NCBI RefSeq assembly: GCF_002104795.1
Contig: NZ_NCXO01000006.1
Location: 1 to 64,000, forward strand
Reading direction: 5' to 3'
Length of the DNA stretch: 64,000 bases
DNA from: Mycolicibacillus koreensis
Lineage (GTDB): Bacteria > Actinomycetota > Actinomycetes > Mycobacteriales > Mycobacteriaceae
Shown: positions 62,477 through 64,000 of the stretch, in pieces
Layout: each line of letters starts with the position of its first letter
How positions within the stretch are numbered: the stretch's first letter is position 1
Notes under the pieces: model-generated
The model's input: only the letters and a program-made list of their open reading frames with translations
Databases searched by the model: none
Told to the model about the DNA's origin: nothing
Translations under genes and position numbers: made by a program

Positions 62477-63715
62477 TCACAGCCCGGTCCGCGGCATCAG
62501 CCGGCGCAGCTGGGTGACGTGGGCGGGACCCAGCTCCTCCAGGGAGCTCACCCCGAGCAGCCGCATCGTTCGGGTCAGCTCGTCGGTGAGGATCTCGATC
62601 GCGCGCGTGACCCCGGCTTGACCGCCGGCCATCAGCCCATACAGGTAGGCGCGTCCGATCAGGGTGAACCGAGCCCCCAGCGCGACGGCGGCGACGATGT
62701 CGGCGCCGGACATGATCCCGGTATCCATCAGGATCTCGGTGTCGGCACCGACATCGCGGACGACGGTCGGCAATAGATGAAACGGCACCGGTGCGCGATC
62801 CAGTTGACGCCCGCCATGATTGGACAACACGATGCCGTCCACCCCGACGTCGACGACCCGTCGCGCATCCTCCAGCGTCTGAATGCCCTTGACGACGAAT
62901 TTGCCCGGCCATTGGCCACGTACCCAGGCCAGGTCATCGAGGGTCACACTGGGGTCGAACATGGTGTCCATGTACTGCCCGACGGTGCCCGGCCATCGGT
63001 CCAGCGAGGCGAACGCCAACGGCTCGGTGGTGAACAGGTTGAACCACCACGCCGGCCGCGGCAGGGTGTCGAGCACGGTGCGCAGCGTCAGCGCCGGTGG
63101 GATCGCCATGCCGTTGCGGGTGTCCCGCCGCCGCGCCCCGGCCACCGGGCAGTCGACGGTGGCCAGCACGGTGTCATAGCCGGCGTCGGCCGCACGGCGC
63201 AGCAACGCCATCGAGCGCTCCCGGTCCTTCCACATGTACAGCTGGAACCAGCGTCGCCCCCCGGGCACGGCCGTGGCCACATCCTCGATGGAGGCGGTGC
63301 CCAGCGTGGAGAGCGTGAACGGGATGCCCGCGGCTGCCGCGGCCGCGGCCCCGGCCAGTTCGCCTTCGGTCTGCATCAGCCGAGTGAACCCCGTCGGCGC
63401 GATACCGAACGGCAGCGCCACCGGTGCTCCGAGCACGTCGCGACCGGTGGTCACCGCGGTGACGTCGCGCAACACCGCGGGATGGAATTCGATGTCGCGG
63501 AACGCCTGGCGAGCCCGCGCCAACGAGATCTCGTCTTCGGCGGCACCGTCGGTGTAGTCGAACGCCGCCTTGGGGGTGCGGCGGCGGGCGATGGTCCGTA
63601 GATCCTCGATCGTCACCGCCGCGGCCAGCCGACGCCGGGTCGGCCGCAGGGCGGGGGGCCGGAAACGGATGAGTGGCGCCAACTCTCGCGGTCGCGGCAG
63701 ACGGCGCTTCATCAT
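62477..63715 (-). CDS. lldD2: L-lactate dehydrogenase (quinone-type, FMN)
   Basis: A 412-residue FMN alpha-hydroxyacid dehydrogenase that oxidises L-lactate to pyruvate for the respiratory chain. Catalytic His in [14 protein letters not shown] lysine in [12 protein letters not shown], phosphate loop in [19 protein letters not shown], and [11 protein letters not shown] near the N-terminus. Rv1872c counterpart; needed for growth on lactate in M. tuberculosis. The ATG at 63715 overlaps the stop of the upstream gene, so they are coupled. It converges on the TIR gene with a 3-bp gap. Confidence 0.94.
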   Translation of the reverse strand: MMKRRLPRPRELAPLIRFRPPALRPTRRRLAAAVTIEDLRTIARRRTPKAAFDYTDGAAEDEISLARARQAFRDIEFHPAVLRDVTAVTTGRDVLGAPVALPFGIAPTGFTRLMQTEGELAGAAAAAAAGIPFTLSTLGTASIEDVATAVPGGRRWFQLYMWKDRERSMALLRRAADAGYDTVLATVDCPVAGARRRDTRNGMAIPPALTLRTVLDTLPRPAWWFNLFTTEPLAFASLDRWPGTVGQYMDTMFDPSVTLDDLAWVRGQWPGKFVVKGIQTLEDARRVVDVGVDGIVLSNHGGRQLDRAPVPFHLLPTVVRDVGADTEILMDTGIMSGADIVAAVALGARFTLIGRAYLYGLMAGGQAGVTRAIEILTDELTRTMRLLGVSSLEELGPAHVTQLRRLMPRTGL

Positions 63716-63999
63716 GCGCTTTTCGGCGCCGGATGCACGGCTCCGGCGAGCGCCTGTTTGACGTTCTCGCGTTGATCGTCGATGGAACGGCTGATGTCTT
63801 GCAGCAGCAGCGGTTTGCGATAGACCAGCGTCTCCAGGTGGTGGCGTTCGATCTGGATCAGGGCCGTTTCGGTGAGCGCTCGCGCGGTGGTGGCGACCGG
63901 CTCGCGGGTCAGGGTGGTCTGCCCCAGCCAGTCGCCCTCGGCGAGGGTTCGCACCGGTACACGGCCCCCGTCGGCACCGGTGACGGTGAGTTGGATCCG
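63712..63999 (-). CDS. C-terminal end of a cyclic-nucleotide-binding-domain protein (partial)
   Basis: The frame is open to the window edge on the minus strand, so about 95 C-terminal residues are visible. [21 protein letters not shown] is the strand pair of a cNMP-binding domain (the E-R region), and the last ~35 residues ([19 protein letters not shown]) form a helical end. Some mycobacterial mechanosensitive channels end this way, but the membrane part is outside the window. Its stop overlaps the lldD2 start. A GTG at 63954 is inside the domain and is not a true start. Confidence 0.7.
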   Translation of the reverse strand, partial: RIQLTVTGADGGRVPVRTLAEGDWLGQTTLTREPVATTARALTETALIQIERHHLETLVYRKPLLLQDISRSIDDQRENVKQALAGAVHPAPKSA

Positions 64000-64000
64000 G

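Overview
The window is about 64 kb of high-GC DNA from a mycobacterium (Mycobacterium sensu lato: Mycolicibacterium, Mycolicibacter or a close relative). The evidence is gene order and protein sequence: long runs are collinear with M. tuberculosis H37Rv Rv1333-Rv1343c, Rv1348-Rv1349 and then Rv1811-Rv1872c. GTG starts are frequent, and several genes have a TANNNT -10 hexamer only 6-8 nt before the start codon, the leaderless pattern typical of mycobacteria. There is no phage, IS element, plasmid function or CRISPR array.

Positions 1-7116 hold the end of a P1 (DmpA-like) peptidase, the CysO-dependent cysteine pathway (mec, cysO, cysM), a rhomboid protease, murI, a metallo-beta-lactamase-fold phosphodiesterase, rphA, the NTP pyrophosphatase rdgB, two small membrane proteins on the minus strand and tRNA-Leu(UAG). 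Positions 7158-11633 hold the siderophore importer irtAB behind an IdeR-like box. The sequence then jumps, relative to H37Rv, to mgtC, a sterol-desaturase-like enzyme, a lectin-LysM protein, a secreted serine protease, a flavoprotein and the BacA-type transporter (12.2-18.9 kb). Next come secA2-pgsA2-DUF881-gcvH-garA-MerR-MerR and the glycine decarboxylase gcvB, which sits behind a tandem glycine riboswitch (19.1-30.5 kb).

The minus-strand block 30.5-42.4 kb carries a VWA/solute-binding protein, malate synthase G, an uncharacterised protein, two CNNM/CBS proteins, guaB1, gnd1 and a BlaR/BlaI-like pair. The 42.4-42.67 kb gap contains what appears to be the iron-sparing small RNA MrsI with an IdeR-like box. 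After it come a hotdog thioesterase, the NADH dehydrogenase ndh, an atypical SDR, the molybdate transporter modABC, the secreted antigen apa, a small membrane protein, an alcohol dehydrogenase and a CPBP protease. A phosphoketolase follows, then a two-domain CoA-transferase with a thiolase-like partner, a ferredoxin-reductase-type flavoprotein and lldD2. The urease cluster that H37Rv carries between Rv1847 and ndh is absent.

The most striking part is 59.1-62.5 kb, a two-gene accessory island between the Rv1869c-like reductase and lldD2. The first gene encodes a two-helix membrane protein with a TrkA-N/RCK-like nucleotide-binding region and a C-terminal ryanodine-receptor (RyR) domain. The second encodes a TIR domain joined through one membrane helix to an extracytoplasmic PknH-type sensor domain. 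TIR enzymes make NAD-derived nucleotides, and RyR domains have been proposed to sense such nucleotides. The pair is therefore a plausible undescribed envelope-sensing, nucleotide-signalling or defence module. A second unusual feature is that CysO carries a six-residue tail beginning with Cys beyond its functional Gly-Gly.
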